In this document: positions 16,902 through 25,563 of the stretch, piece by piece | Position numbering within the stretch: position 1 is the first letter of the stretch | How the letters are laid out: each line of letters opens with the position of its first letter | Made by a program: the position numbers and the translations under genes | DNA from: Castellaniella sp041675725 | Lineage (GTDB): Bacteria; Pseudomonadota; Gammaproteobacteria; Burkholderiales; Burkholderiaceae_B | Length of the DNA: 63,342 nucleotides | Assembly: GCF_041675725.1 (NCBI RefSeq) | Contig: NZ_JBAYTI010000008.1 | Coordinates: forward strand, 1-63,342 | Direction: 5' to 3' | Notes under the pieces: generated by a model | Databases searched by the model: none | The model's input: the letters and a program-made list of their open reading frames with translations, nothing else | Told to the model about the DNA's origin: nothing

Positions 16902-18371
16902 TTACCGCTTAAAGGGCGCCAGCAGCGTCCGCTGCGTATCCAGGCGCTCACGCAACGCACGGATGCGCACGTCGATACGCGATTGCGCGTAAAAATCCCG
17001 GCTGTGGTCGCGGGCCTGTTGCAGGTGCTCCACGGCCGTGGACACGGCACCCCGCAGTTCGTAATACGTGGCCATGGCCTCGTGCGCCTCGGTCACATGG
17101 CCGGTGCGGTCCAGTTCCAGGGCCAGCATTTTCTGGAACTCGGCCACGTGGGGCCACCTGCGCACCAGTGCCTGCAAGAGCCGCACGGCGTCTTCCGATT
17201 TGCCCGCCTGTTGCAGGGCACGCGCCCGCTCATAGGCCACCCCCTGGCTGTCTGGCCAACGGGCAAAGGCCTGCTCAGACACCCGGAGAGCCTCCCCGGG
17301 ACCATGCGCCGCCGCAAGCTGGATGGCCAGCACGTCGATTTGCGGCGCGGGCTGCAAGGCCCGGGCCTGCTCCAGATCCTTGCGCGCCTGGTCGGGCTGG
17401 CCTGCCGCATGGGCCAACAGGGCCAGGCCATACAGTGCAGCGGCCTTGCGAGCCCCCTGCTGCTGGGCCGCCTGGCTGCGCAAGCTCTGTTCGAGCCGCT
17501 GCCGGGTCGCATTATCGCGCGCCTGCAGCAATGCCAGCCGAGTCCGCACGAACCAGTATTCGGGGTTCGAGACCACAGCGGCGCCCGGCAGGCGATCCAG
17601 CCGATTTTCGATATCGGACAGGCGCTGGATCGACAGCGGGTGCGTCGCCGCATAGCCCCCACCCACGCCTTCGTTCAGGCGCGAGGCCTGCATCAGCCGC
17701 CTGAACATCTCGAGCATGCCGCGCGGGTCGAAACCCGCTTGCTGCATCATCTGCAGCCCGACACGATCTGCTTCTTGTTCGGCGCCCCGGGAAAAACCCA
17801 GCTGGCGGTCGATGGCCGCCGCCTGGCCGAACGCGGCAACCCCCATGGCCAGATCGCCTTGCCCGGCCATGGCCGCCAGCAGCGCGCCCACCAGGCTGGC
17901 CACCATGATCCCCGTGCCCTGCGACTGCTGCTCGAGCCCGCGGGCGATATGCCGCTGCATCACGTGACTGATCTCGTGCGCCAATACACTGGCCAGCTCG
18001 GATTCGCTTTCGGTCGCGGTCACCAGGCCGCTGTTCACCCCGATGTACCCGCCCGGCAAGGCAAATGCATTGATGGCGGGATCACGCACGGCAAAAACGG
18101 TGATGTCCTGCTCGAGCGGCTGCGGCGCATGCACGGCCAACCGCTGCCCCAGTGCACTCAGGTACTGGTTGATGTCGATGTCGGCCACATAGGTGGGGTC
18201 CTGGTAGCCCTGCTCCATGATGGCCTGCCCGAGCAGACGCTCGAGCGCGGGCGAGAGCTCGATCGCCGAAGCGGCGCCCATGGACGGCAGCCCCACGGGC
18301 TGGGCATGGATCCCCGGATGACCCGCCAAGAGCGAGGCGGCCAGACACAGGCTCAAACCGGTTTTACGCAT
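16902..18371 (-). CDS. M48-family periplasmic metalloprotease with TPR domain (BepA-like)
   Basis: A 489-residue secreted protein: a signal peptide (residues 1-23), then a zinc protease domain with HEISH (132-136) and a downstream glutamate in GAEQEADRVGLQMM as third ligand, then a C-terminal half of helical TPR-like repeats. BepA (YfgC) in E. coli uses the same layout to degrade or assemble misfolded outer membrane proteins such as LptD, together with BAM. This gene is likely its equivalent, though close paralogues (LoiP-like) lack the long TPR half. A terminator follows. It is divergent from ubiH, with a TACACT -10 candidate about 60 bases upstream. Confidence 0.92.
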   Translation of the reverse strand: MRKTGLSLCLAASLLAGHPGIHAQPVGLPSMGAASAIELSPALERLLGQAIMEQGYQDPTYVADIDINQYLSALGQRLAVHAPQPLEQDITVFAVRDPAINAFALPGGYIGVNSGLVTATESESELASVLAHEISHVMQRHIARGLEQQSQGTGIMVASLVGALLAAMAGQGDLAMGVAAFGQAAAIDRQLGFSRGAEQEADRVGLQMMQQAGFDPRGMLEMFRRLMQASRLNEGVGGGYAATHPLSIQRLSDIENRLDRLPGAAVVSNPEYWFVRTRLALLQARDNATRQRLEQSLRSQAAQQQGARKAAALYGLALLAHAAGQPDQARKDLEQARALQPAPQIDVLAIQLAAAHGPGEALRVSEQAFARWPDSQGVAYERARALQQAGKSEDAVRLLQALVRRWPHVAEFQKMLALELDRTGHVTEAHEAMATYYELRGAVSTAVEHLQQARDHSRDFYAQSRIDVRIRALRERLDTQRTLLAPFKR

Positions 18372-18444
18372 GGTGCCGATGGCGCCCGCCCACTGCGAGG
18401 CCGGCTGACGCCGGAGAATTTCGATGGCCTAGTGTAAAGCATCC

Positions 18445-18450
18445 TAAAAT
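18445..18450 (+). promoter_or_regulatory. ubiH -10 element
   Basis: TAAAAT (18445-18450) predicts transcription from about 18457. This rules against the in-frame ATG at 18449, which lies within the -10, and supports ATG 18479, which has AGGA in front of it. Confidence 0.45.
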
Positions 18451-18478
18451 GAGCCTTTTGCCCGACCACCAGGACGCC

Positions 18479-19630
18479 ATGACCACACCAAGCTACGACA
18501 TCGCCATTCTGGGCAGCGGGCCGGTCGGTTGTGCATTGGCGCTGGCGCTGGCGCGCCACGCGCCGGATCCCGGGCGCATCCTGCTGGCCGGCCCGATGCC
18601 CGCCCCACGGCCAGCGGGCCAGGCCATCGATCCACGGGCGCTGGCCATGAACCACGGCAGCCACCAGTTTCTCGACAGCCTGAATGCATGGCCCGCCCAT
18701 GCCGCCGCCATCACCCACGTGCACGTGTCTCAAGCCCACCACGTCGGCCAGACACAGATCGACCATGCCGACCTGGGCGTTGCCGAACTGGGCTGTGTCG
18801 TACGCTACGACGAGCTCCTCGAGCGTCTGCACCAGGCGCTCGAGCACAGCGGGGTACAGCGCTTGCTCGAGCGCCCTTCCAGGCCACTGGCGGGCACGCC
18901 CGTTCAGCTGCCCCTGAAGACACAGACGTTGACGACCCGCGTCGCGCTGCTGTCCGACGGGGTCGCACCGAGCGGCCTGCGCCGTGAATACGGGCAGCGG
19001 GCGGTCCTGGCCACGATACGGGCCAGCCGCCCACGGCCTGGCTGGGCATTCGAACGCTTTACCCGCGAAGGCCCGCTGGCCCTGCTGCCCCACCCGGCCG
19101 ACCCGGCACTATACAGCCTGGTCTGGTGCGTGCCGCCCGCGCGGGCCGAAGCGCTGCTCGCAAGCCCGGCAGCCGCCTTTGCCCAGGCGCTGCAACAGGC
19201 CTTCGGGCAACGCCTGGGCACGCTTCGGCCCGTCGGCGACAGCCATACATTCCCATTGTCCCTGCACGTGGGTCCGCAGTACCTGGGCCCCGGTGTGATG
19301 GCATTGGGCAATGCCGCCCAGACCCTGCATCCAGTGGCTGGACAAGGCCTGAATCTGGGGCTGCGCGACGTGGCCCAGCTGGCTCATGCGCTCGGGCCCT
19401 GGCTGGCCCGCCCGCAATCCGAGGTTTCATTCCCGCTGCGGCACTACATGCACAAGCGCCGCCTCGACCGCGGTCTGACCGTCGCCATCACGGACACCCT
19501 GCCACGCGTCTTTGCCACAAAATGGGCCCCGCTGCGACACGCCTGCAGTCTCGGGCTGATGGCGCTCGAACTCCTGCCGATGCTGCGCAGGCCACTGGCC
19601 CGTCATCTCATGCAGGGTCAGCGACGATAA
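18479..19630 (+). CDS. ubiH: Ubiquinone biosynthesis FAD hydroxylase UbiH
   Basis: UbiH hydroxylates the ubiquinone ring during coenzyme Q synthesis, with FAD and O2. The 383-residue protein has the N-terminal FAD motif GSGPVG (12-17), the middle block AFERFTREGPLALLP, and the second FAD motif GNAAQTLHPVAGQGLNLG. The GN in place of GD, the YSLVWC block and the C-terminal VAITDTLPRVFA block all agree with E. coli UbiH rather than with UbiF/UbiI or VisC. The start at 18479 is chosen from the ribosome site; the frame can be read from 18449. dusB follows after 20 bases on the same strand. Confidence 0.9.
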   Translation: MTTPSYDIAILGSGPVGCALALALARHAPDPGRILLAGPMPAPRPAGQAIDPRALAMNHGSHQFLDSLNAWPAHAAAITHVHVSQAHHVGQTQIDHADLGVAELGCVVRYDELLERLHQALEHSGVQRLLERPSRPLAGTPVQLPLKTQTLTTRVALLSDGVAPSGLRREYGQRAVLATIRASRPRPGWAFERFTREGPLALLPHPADPALYSLVWCVPPARAEALLASPAAAFAQALQQAFGQRLGTLRPVGDSHTFPLSLHVGPQYLGPGVMALGNAAQTLHPVAGQGLNLGLRDVAQLAHALGPWLARPQSEVSFPLRHYMHKRRLDRGLTVAITDTLPRVFATKWAPLRHACSLGLMALELLPMLRRPLARHLMQGQRR

Positions 19631-19638
19631 GAACGTCC

Positions 19639-19650
19639 TAAAATGCCGGC
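19639..19650 (+). promoter_or_regulatory. Candidate leaderless promoter of dusB
   Basis: TAAAAT (19639-19644) is followed by six bases and ATG 19651, with no ribosome site. It shares the word TCCTAAAATG with the ubiH promoter and the CCGGC-ATG junction with the NUDIX gene. Confidence 0.4.
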
Positions 19651-20661
19651 ATGATGATAGGATCCTGGACCCTCCCGCATCCGGTCTGCGCCGCCCCTAT
19701 GGCGGGCGTCACAGACCGGCCCTACAGGCGTTTGTGCAAAGCGCTGGGCGCCGCATACGCGGTCTGCGAAATGGCCGCCAGCAACCCGCGCCTGTGGAAC
19801 AGCGTCAAAACGGCGCAACGCCTGAACCATCACGGCGAACCAGAGCCACTCGCCGTGCAGATCGCTGGCGCCGACCCCGACATGATGGCCGAGGCGGCCC
19901 TGTTCAATGTCCGCAAGGGGGCCTGCATCATCGACATCAACATGGGGTGCCCCGCCAAGAAGGTCTGCAAGGCCGCATCCGGCTCGGCCCTGCTGCGCGA
20001 CGAGACCCTGGTGGCCCGCATTCTCGAACGGGTGGTGGCGGTCTGCCGACCCCTGGGTATTCCGGTTACACTGAAGACCCGCACCGGCTGGGACCGCCAG
20101 AGCCGCAATGCCGTACGCATCGCACGCCTAGCAGAAGACTGCGGTATCGCCGCCCTGGCTCTGCACGGCCGCACGCGCTGCGATCTGTACACGGGTGAAG
20201 CCGAATACGACACCCTGCGTGCCGTGCGCAACGCCATACGGATACCGCTGATTGCCAACGGAGACATCGACAGCCCTGAAAAAGCGCGGCAGGTCTTGCT
20301 CACCACGGGTGCCGACGCGGTAATGATCGGCCGGGCCGCCCGGGGCCGGCCCTGGATATTCCGGGAAATCGCCCACTACCTGAAGCACGGCAGCCATCTG
20401 CCGCCACCCACTTACGGAGAATTGCGCGAACTCCTGCTCGGTCATCTCGAAGACCACTATTCCTTTTATGGCGAACACGTCGGTGTGCGCACCGCGCGCA
20501 AGCACATCGGCTGGTATCTCGCCGGCCTGCCCGAAGCCGGGCCGCTGCTCACGCGTATCATGGCGCTGGACAGCACCGATGCGCAGGCCCGCGCCCTGCG
20601 CCACTGGCTCGAACAACAGCCCGCCGAGAAGGCGGCCACCCCTGAGACAACCCCGCATTGA
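19651..20661 (+). CDS. dusB: tRNA-dihydrouridine synthase B
   Basis: DusB is the FMN enzyme that reduces U17 (and possibly neighbours) in the tRNA D-loop with NADPH. The 336-residue protein has APMAGVTDRPYR at the FMN site, the catalytic Cys100 in MGCPAKKVCK, the LHGRTR motif and IANGDI, then the C-terminal helical RNA-binding domain with RKHIGWYL. The order dusB-fis is widely conserved in proteobacteria. The frame also allows an ATG one codon later. Confidence 0.96.
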   Translation: MMIGSWTLPHPVCAAPMAGVTDRPYRRLCKALGAAYAVCEMAASNPRLWNSVKTAQRLNHHGEPEPLAVQIAGADPDMMAEAALFNVRKGACIIDINMGCPAKKVCKAASGSALLRDETLVARILERVVAVCRPLGIPVTLKTRTGWDRQSRNAVRIARLAEDCGIAALALHGRTRCDLYTGEAEYDTLRAVRNAIRIPLIANGDIDSPEKARQVLLTTGADAVMIGRAARGRPWIFREIAHYLKHGSHLPPPTYGELRELLLGHLEDHYSFYGEHVGVRTARKHIGWYLAGLPEAGPLLTRIMALDSTDAQARALRHWLEQQPAEKAATPETTPH

Positions 20662-20675
20662 AACCGTTCTTGGAC

Positions 20676-20915
20676 ATGAGTACCACAACCCCCTTGGAAC
20701 AAGCCGTACGTGAACAGCTCGAGCGCTACTTTGCCGACCTGGGCGATTCCGCACCCCACGACATGCTCGCCATGGTGAACCGCTGCGTCGAACGCACCGT
20801 GCTGCAGGTGGCCATGGAGCGCACCGCGGGCAACCAGACCCGCGCGGCCGACATGTTGGGCATCACCCGCGGCACGCTGCGCAAGAAGCTGCTCGCCCAC
20901 CAGATCGCCTACTGA
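20676..20915 (+). CDS. fis: Nucleoid-associated DNA-binding protein Fis
   Basis: Fis bends DNA, shapes the nucleoid and activates stable RNA genes. The 79-residue protein is shorter than E. coli Fis (98) and lacks its N-terminal beta-hairpin arm, which is usual for betaproteobacteria. The C-terminal helix-turn-helix NQTRAADMLGITRGTLRKKL is intact. The start is ATG 20676; the TTG-initiated frame from 20658 adds six residues unlike the family. It follows dusB closely and precedes purH. Confidence 0.94.
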   Translation: MSTTTPLEQAVREQLERYFADLGDSAPHDMLAMVNRCVERTVLQVAMERTAGNQTRAADMLGITRGTLRKKLLAHQIAY

Positions 20916-20946
20916 ATCCTTTTCCTGCCAAACCCACTGCCTCATC

Positions 20947-22539
20947 ATGACCACACAGACTGCCCTGATCTCCGTGTCCGACAAATCCGGCATCGTCGAT
21001 TTCGCCTCGGCTCTCGCGCAACGCGGGATCGCCCTGCTCTCCACGGGGGGGACGGCTCGCCTGCTGCGCGAGGCCGGTCTCGAAGTCACCGAAGTGGCAG
21101 CGCACACCCGATTCCCCGAAATCCTCGATGGCCGCGTCAAGACCCTGCACCCGCGCATTCACGGCGGCCTGCTGGCCCGGCGCGACGATGCCGCCCACCT
21201 GCGCACACTGGCAGAGCACGACATCCCGACCATCGACTTGCTGGTGGTCAACCTATACCCCTTCGGGCAAACCGTGGCGCGCCCCGACTGCACCCTGGCC
21301 GAAGCAATCGAAAACATCGATATCGGCGGGCCGGCCATGCTGCGCTCGGCCGCCAAGAACCATGGCGGTCCGGGCGGCGGCGTCAGCGTCGTGATCGATC
21401 CGGCCGACTATGCACGGGTGCTGGCGGACCTCGATGGCCCCGGCCACCGCGTCTCCTATGCCTTGCGCCTCGAGCTGGCTGCCAAGGCGTTCGCCCACAC
21501 GGCCGCCTACGACGGCGCCATCGCGAACTGGCTGGCCAGCCTGACCGAGGCCGAACCGGCGCCCGAGCAGGTGCCTGCGCGCGAGCCCTGGCCGCGGGTG
21601 CTGTCGTTCCAATGGCAGCGCCAGCAGGTACTGCGTTATGGCGAAAATCCCCACCAAGGGGCCGCCTTCTACCGCGACCCGGCCGTCGGCGCAGGGCTGC
21701 TGGCCAGCTACCGCCAGATCCAGGGCAAGGCGCTGTCTTACAACAACATCGCCGATACCGACACCGCCTGGGAAAGCGTGCGCCACTTCGCGACGCCCGC
21801 CTGCGTCATCGTCAAACATGCCAATCCCTGCGGCGCCGCCCTGGGCGGCAGCGCTCTGGAGGCCTACGAGAAGGCCTTCAGGACCGATCCCACTTCGGCT
21901 TTCGGCGGCATCGTGGCCTTCAACACCACCGTAGACGAAGCTGCGGCACGGGCCGTCAGCGGTCCTTTTCTCGAAGTCCTCGTCGCCCCGGCCTACACGG
22001 GCGCCGCCCTGGCGATCCTGTCCGCCAAGAAGAACGTACGCGTGCTCGAAATCCCGCTCGGACCGGCACACAATGACTTCGACGTCAAGCGGGTCGGGGG
22101 CGGCTGGCTCGTCCAGGACGGCGATCTGCATACGGCCGATCCGGCCGCCATCCAGGTCGTCACCCGGCAGGCGCCCAGCCCCGAGCAAATGCAGGACCTG
22201 CTTTTTGCCTGGCACGTCGCACGTTATGTCAAATCGAATGCCATCGTCTTCTGCGGGGCCCAGGCCACACTGGGCGTTGGCGCGGGCCAAATGAGCCGCG
22301 TGGATTCAGCGCGCATCGCGTCCATCAAGGCCACCCAGGCGGGGCTGGACCTGCAGGGCTCGGTGGTGGCATCGGACGCCTTCTTTCCCTTCCGCGACGG
22401 GCTCGACGTCGTTGCGGATGCCGGCGCGACCTGCGTGATCCAACCAGGCGGCAGCATCCGCGACGACGAAGTCATTGCAGCCGCCAACGAACGGGGGGTG
22501 GCGATGGTCTTTACCGGCTTTCGACATTTCAGGCACTGA
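20947..22539 (+). CDS. purH: Bifunctional AICAR transformylase / IMP cyclohydrolase
   Basis: PurH performs the last two steps of IMP synthesis. The N-terminal MGS-like IMP cyclohydrolase domain (about 1-150) has SVSDKSGI, LLSTGGTA and GRVKTLHPRIHGG; the C-terminal transformylase domain carries YGENPHQ, the catalytic KHANPCGAA block and the closing FTGFRHFRH. Length 530 is normal. Its stop shares a base with the ruvC start (TGATG). Confidence 0.97.
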   Translation: MTTQTALISVSDKSGIVDFASALAQRGIALLSTGGTARLLREAGLEVTEVAAHTRFPEILDGRVKTLHPRIHGGLLARRDDAAHLRTLAEHDIPTIDLLVVNLYPFGQTVARPDCTLAEAIENIDIGGPAMLRSAAKNHGGPGGGVSVVIDPADYARVLADLDGPGHRVSYALRLELAAKAFAHTAAYDGAIANWLASLTEAEPAPEQVPAREPWPRVLSFQWQRQQVLRYGENPHQGAAFYRDPAVGAGLLASYRQIQGKALSYNNIADTDTAWESVRHFATPACVIVKHANPCGAALGGSALEAYEKAFRTDPTSAFGGIVAFNTTVDEAAARAVSGPFLEVLVAPAYTGAALAILSAKKNVRVLEIPLGPAHNDFDVKRVGGGWLVQDGDLHTADPAAIQVVTRQAPSPEQMQDLLFAWHVARYVKSNAIVFCGAQATLGVGAGQMSRVDSARIASIKATQAGLDLQGSVVASDAFFPFRDGLDVVADAGATCVIQPGGSIRDDEVIAAANERGVAMVFTGFRHFRH

Positions 22540-23087
22540 TGCGAATATTGGGGGTGGATCCAGGATTGCGCCGCACGGGCTTCGGCATCATCGAAACCCA
22601 AGGCAGCCAGCTGCGGTACGTGGCCAGCGGCACGATCGTGGTTCCGACCCAATCGCCACTGGCTGAACGCCTGCAGGTGATACTCGACAACCTGCGCGAA
22701 GTCGCGCGCGACACCCGACCCGATGTCGCCGCGCTCGAGAAAGTGTTCCTGAATGCCAACCCCGCATCCACGCTGCTGCTGGGGCACGCGCGCGGCGCGG
22801 CGGTGTGCGCCCTGGCCGACAGCGGCCTGGGCGTATTCGAGTACACCGCCCTGCAGGTCAAGAAGTCCGTGGTCGGTACGGGCCGAGCGAGCAAGACACA
22901 GATCCAGGCCATGGTGCGCCACCTGTTGTCGCTCGATGGCGAGCCGGCCGCTGATGCCGCCGATGCGCTGGCCTGTGCGATCTGCCACGCGCACTGCGCC
23001 CCACTGGCCGAGCGCCTGCAGCACCTGGCCCCCGATACGCTGTCCCGGCGCGGCCGCCGGTTGCGCACCGGGCGCCTGATCGCCTGA
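22539..23087 (+). CDS. ruvC: Holliday junction resolvase RuvC
   Basis: RuvC cuts Holliday junctions after RuvAB branch migration. The 182-residue RNase H-fold protein starts MRILGVDPG with the catalytic Asp7, has the second acid in the ALEKVF block and the closing acids in AADALACAICHAH. It overlaps purH by one base and precedes ruvA by 17 bases. Confidence 0.97.
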   Translation: MRILGVDPGLRRTGFGIIETQGSQLRYVASGTIVVPTQSPLAERLQVILDNLREVARDTRPDVAALEKVFLNANPASTLLLGHARGAAVCALADSGLGVFEYTALQVKKSVVGTGRASKTQIQAMVRHLLSLDGEPAADAADALACAICHAHCAPLAERLQHLAPDTLSRRGRRLRTGRLIA

Positions 23088-23104
23088 CGTTCACGGAGTC
23101 CACG

Positions 23105-23695
23105 ATGATTGGTCGTCTCACGGGTACCCTGGTCGAACTGGCACCACCGAGCCTGTGCGTGCTGGTCGGCGGGGTGGGTTATGAACTCGACGTGCCGATG
23201 AGCACGCTCTACAAGCTGCCCGCGGTCGGGCAAAGCGTGAGCCTCTACACCCATCTCGCCATCCGCGACGATGCGCATGTCCTGTATGGGTTCGCCTCGG
23301 CTGCCGAACGCAACACGTTCCGGGCCCTGATCAAGGTCACCGGCATCGGCGCGCGCACCGCGCTGGCGCTGCTCTCAGGCCTGAGCGTGGAAGACCTGGT
23401 CGACGCCATCCAGCAACAGGAATCCGGCCGGCTCATCAAAGTGCCCGGAATCGGCAAAAAGACCGCGGAGCGGCTGCTCCTCGAACTGCGCGACAAGCTC
23501 GATGCGCCCGGAGAGCGGCTGTCAGCCAGCCAGGCCAACCCCACCGCGCCCTCGGCCGATCACGACGTCGTGCATGCCTTGCTGGCCCTGGGGTATTCCG
23601 CCCAGGAAGCGCGCAAGGCCGTGGGGGGCCTGGACCGCAGCCTGAGCGTGGCTGAGCGCATTCGGCAGGCCCTGAAAAGCCTGGCACGCGCCTGA
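23105..23695 (+). CDS. ruvA: Holliday junction branch migration protein RuvA
   Basis: RuvA binds the four-way junction and recruits the RuvB motor. The 196-residue protein has an N-terminal OB domain (MIGRLTGTLVE, LYGF), two helix-hairpin-helix motifs (VTGIGARTALALLS and VPGIGKKTAERLLLEL), a Pro/Ala-rich linker and the RuvB-binding domain III (ALLALGYSAQEARKAV). It overlaps recQ by one base, so the partner ruvB is not next to it in the operon. Confidence 0.97.
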   Translation: MIGRLTGTLVELAPPSLCVLVGGVGYELDVPMSTLYKLPAVGQSVSLYTHLAIRDDAHVLYGFASAAERNTFRALIKVTGIGARTALALLSGLSVEDLVDAIQQQESGRLIKVPGIGKKTAERLLLELRDKLDAPGERLSASQANPTAPSADHDVVHALLALGYSAQEARKAVGGLDRSLSVAERIRQALKSLARA

Positions 23696-25563
23696 TGCAG
23701 GTCGACACCCCCACCGGCGTGGACGCTGCCCTGCACGTCCTGCGCGATACATTCGGATACGAGCAATTTCGCGGCCAGCAGCACGCCGTCATCGAACACG
23801 TCACTCAGGGTGGCCACGCCCTGGTATTGATGCCCACGGGCGGCGGCAAATCGCTCTGCTACCAGGTACCGGCGCTGCTGCGGCCCGGCGCGGGCGTGGT
23901 GATATCGCCGCTGATCGCGCTGATGCAGGACCAGGTGGACGCCCTCCAGGAACTCGGTGTGCGCGCGGCCTTTCTGAACTCGACCCAGACCCTGGCCGAG
24001 TCGCAGGCGGTGGAGCGCGATTTCCTTCAGGGCCGCCTGGATCTGTTGTACGTTGCGCCTGAACGCCTGCTCACGCCCCGCTGCCTGGACCTGCTCGCCG
24101 CCGGGCCAATCGCCTTGTTCGCCATCGATGAAGCGCATTGCGTATCGCAGTGGGGCCACGATTTCCGCCCAGAATATCAGGCGCTGGGCGTTCTGGCCGA
24201 GCGCTGGCCGGACGTCCCGCGGATCGCACTCACCGCCACGGCGACGGCTGCGACACGCGCGGACATCGTCCAGTGCCTGGCCCTGCAGAATGCGCCGCAG
24301 TATCTGGCCAGTTTCGATCGGCCCAACCTGTACTACACCATCGTCGAAAAGCATGACGTCCGGCGCCAACTGTTCGATTTCATCCGCGAGGCACACCGGG
24401 GGGAATGCGGAATCGTCTACGCGCTGTCCCGCACGCGGGTCGAGCAGACCGCACAATACCTGTGCGACCACGGCATGACGGCACTGCCCTACCACGCCGG
24501 CCTGAGCGCTGCCGTGCGGGCAACCCATCAGGCGCGTTTCCTGCGCGAAGACGGCGTCATCATGGTCGCCACCATCGCCTTCGGCATGGGGGTGAACAAA
24601 CCGGACGTACGCTTCGTGGCGCATATCGACATGCCGAAGTCCATCGAAGGCTATTACCAGGAAACCGGGCGCGCGGGCCGGGATGGCTTGCCCGCCGATG
24701 CCTGGCTGGCGTATGGCCTGCAGGATGTGGTCCAACAGCGGCGCATGATCGACGAGTCCGAAGGCGACAGCCTGCACCAGCGGCGCCAGGTGCGCCAGCT
24801 GGATGCCATGCTGGCCCTGTGTGAAACCGTGCACTGCCGGCGCCAGGCCCTGCTGGCGTATTTCGAAGAAACGATCGAACCCTGCGGGCACTGCGACACC
24901 TGCCTGGACCCCCCCACGGCCTGGGACGGGACGGTGGCCATGCAGAAGCTGCTCTCGACCGTATACCGGCTGTGGCGCGAACGCGGGCAACGCTATGGCA
25001 GCGGCCACCTGATCGACATCCTGCGTGGGCAGCGCACCGAGCGGGTGCTGCAGCAGGGCCACGATACGCTCAGTGTATTTGGCGTCGGTGCGGCTCTGTC
25101 CGTGGACGCCTGGCGCAGCGTATTGCGCCAGGCCCTGGCGCTGGGCCTGCTGTCGGTCGACCTCGAAGGCTACGGCACTCTGGCGCTGACCGAAGCCAGC
25201 CGGCCGGTGCTCAAGGGCGAGCGCACGCTGATGCTGCGCCCGGTGGCACGAGCCCCAGCGCGGACGAAACGCACGCAGCGCACCACGACCCGTGCCCAGC
25301 TCGAGGACCTGCCCGCCCAGGCGCGCCGGTGCTTCGAACGCCTGCGCCACTGGCGCGCCCAATTGGCCCGAGAACACGGCAAGCCGGCCTATGTGATTTT
25401 CAATGATGCCACGCTGCGCGAGATCGCCCTTGCAAAGCCCGAGACACTGGAGGCCCTGAGCCACATCAGTGGTGTGGGCGCCCACAAGCGCACGGCGTAT
25501 GGCCCGGCGGTACTGGCATGCGTGCGGGAAGCCGACGAGCCAGAGGCCGGCGAATCAGAATAA
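23695..25563 (+). CDS. recQ: ATP-dependent DNA helicase RecQ
   Basis: RecQ is a 3'-5' helicase that acts in recombination and stalled-fork repair. The 622-residue protein has all parts of a full-length bacterial RecQ: Walker A PTGGGKS (47-53), DEAH (145-148), the motif VI block QETGRAGRDG, a zinc-binding RQC region with Cys ligands ending in CGHCDTC, the winged helix, and a C-terminal HRDC domain (about 540-610). Its ATG overlaps the ruvA stop (TGATG), so it sits exactly where ruvB usually follows ruvA. Its last nine bases overlap ruvB on the opposite strand. Confidence 0.96.
   Translation: MQVDTPTGVDAALHVLRDTFGYEQFRGQQHAVIEHVTQGGHALVLMPTGGGKSLCYQVPALLRPGAGVVISPLIALMQDQVDALQELGVRAAFLNSTQTLAESQAVERDFLQGRLDLLYVAPERLLTPRCLDLLAAGPIALFAIDEAHCVSQWGHDFRPEYQALGVLAERWPDVPRIALTATATAATRADIVQCLALQNAPQYLASFDRPNLYYTIVEKHDVRRQLFDFIREAHRGECGIVYALSRTRVEQTAQYLCDHGMTALPYHAGLSAAVRATHQARFLREDGVIMVATIAFGMGVNKPDVRFVAHIDMPKSIEGYYQETGRAGRDGLPADAWLAYGLQDVVQQRRMIDESEGDSLHQRRQVRQLDAMLALCETVHCRRQALLAYFEETIEPCGHCDTCLDPPTAWDGTVAMQKLLSTVYRLWRERGQRYGSGHLIDILRGQRTERVLQQGHDTLSVFGVGAALSVDAWRSVLRQALALGLLSVDLEGYGTLALTEASRPVLKGERTLMLRPVARAPARTKRTQRTTTRAQLEDLPAQARRCFERLRHWRAQLAREHGKPAYVIFNDATLREIALAKPETLEALSHISGVGAHKRTAYGPAVLACVREADEPEAGESE

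Noticed and set aside
16983..18437. 484-codon plus-strand frame opposite the M48 protease
   Set aside because: Shadow of a gene with signal peptide, HEXXH and TPR; composition is artefactual.
23560..25485. 641-codon minus-strand frame opposite recQ
   Set aside because: recQ has all helicase motifs; the antisense product has no recognisable domain and no start signal.
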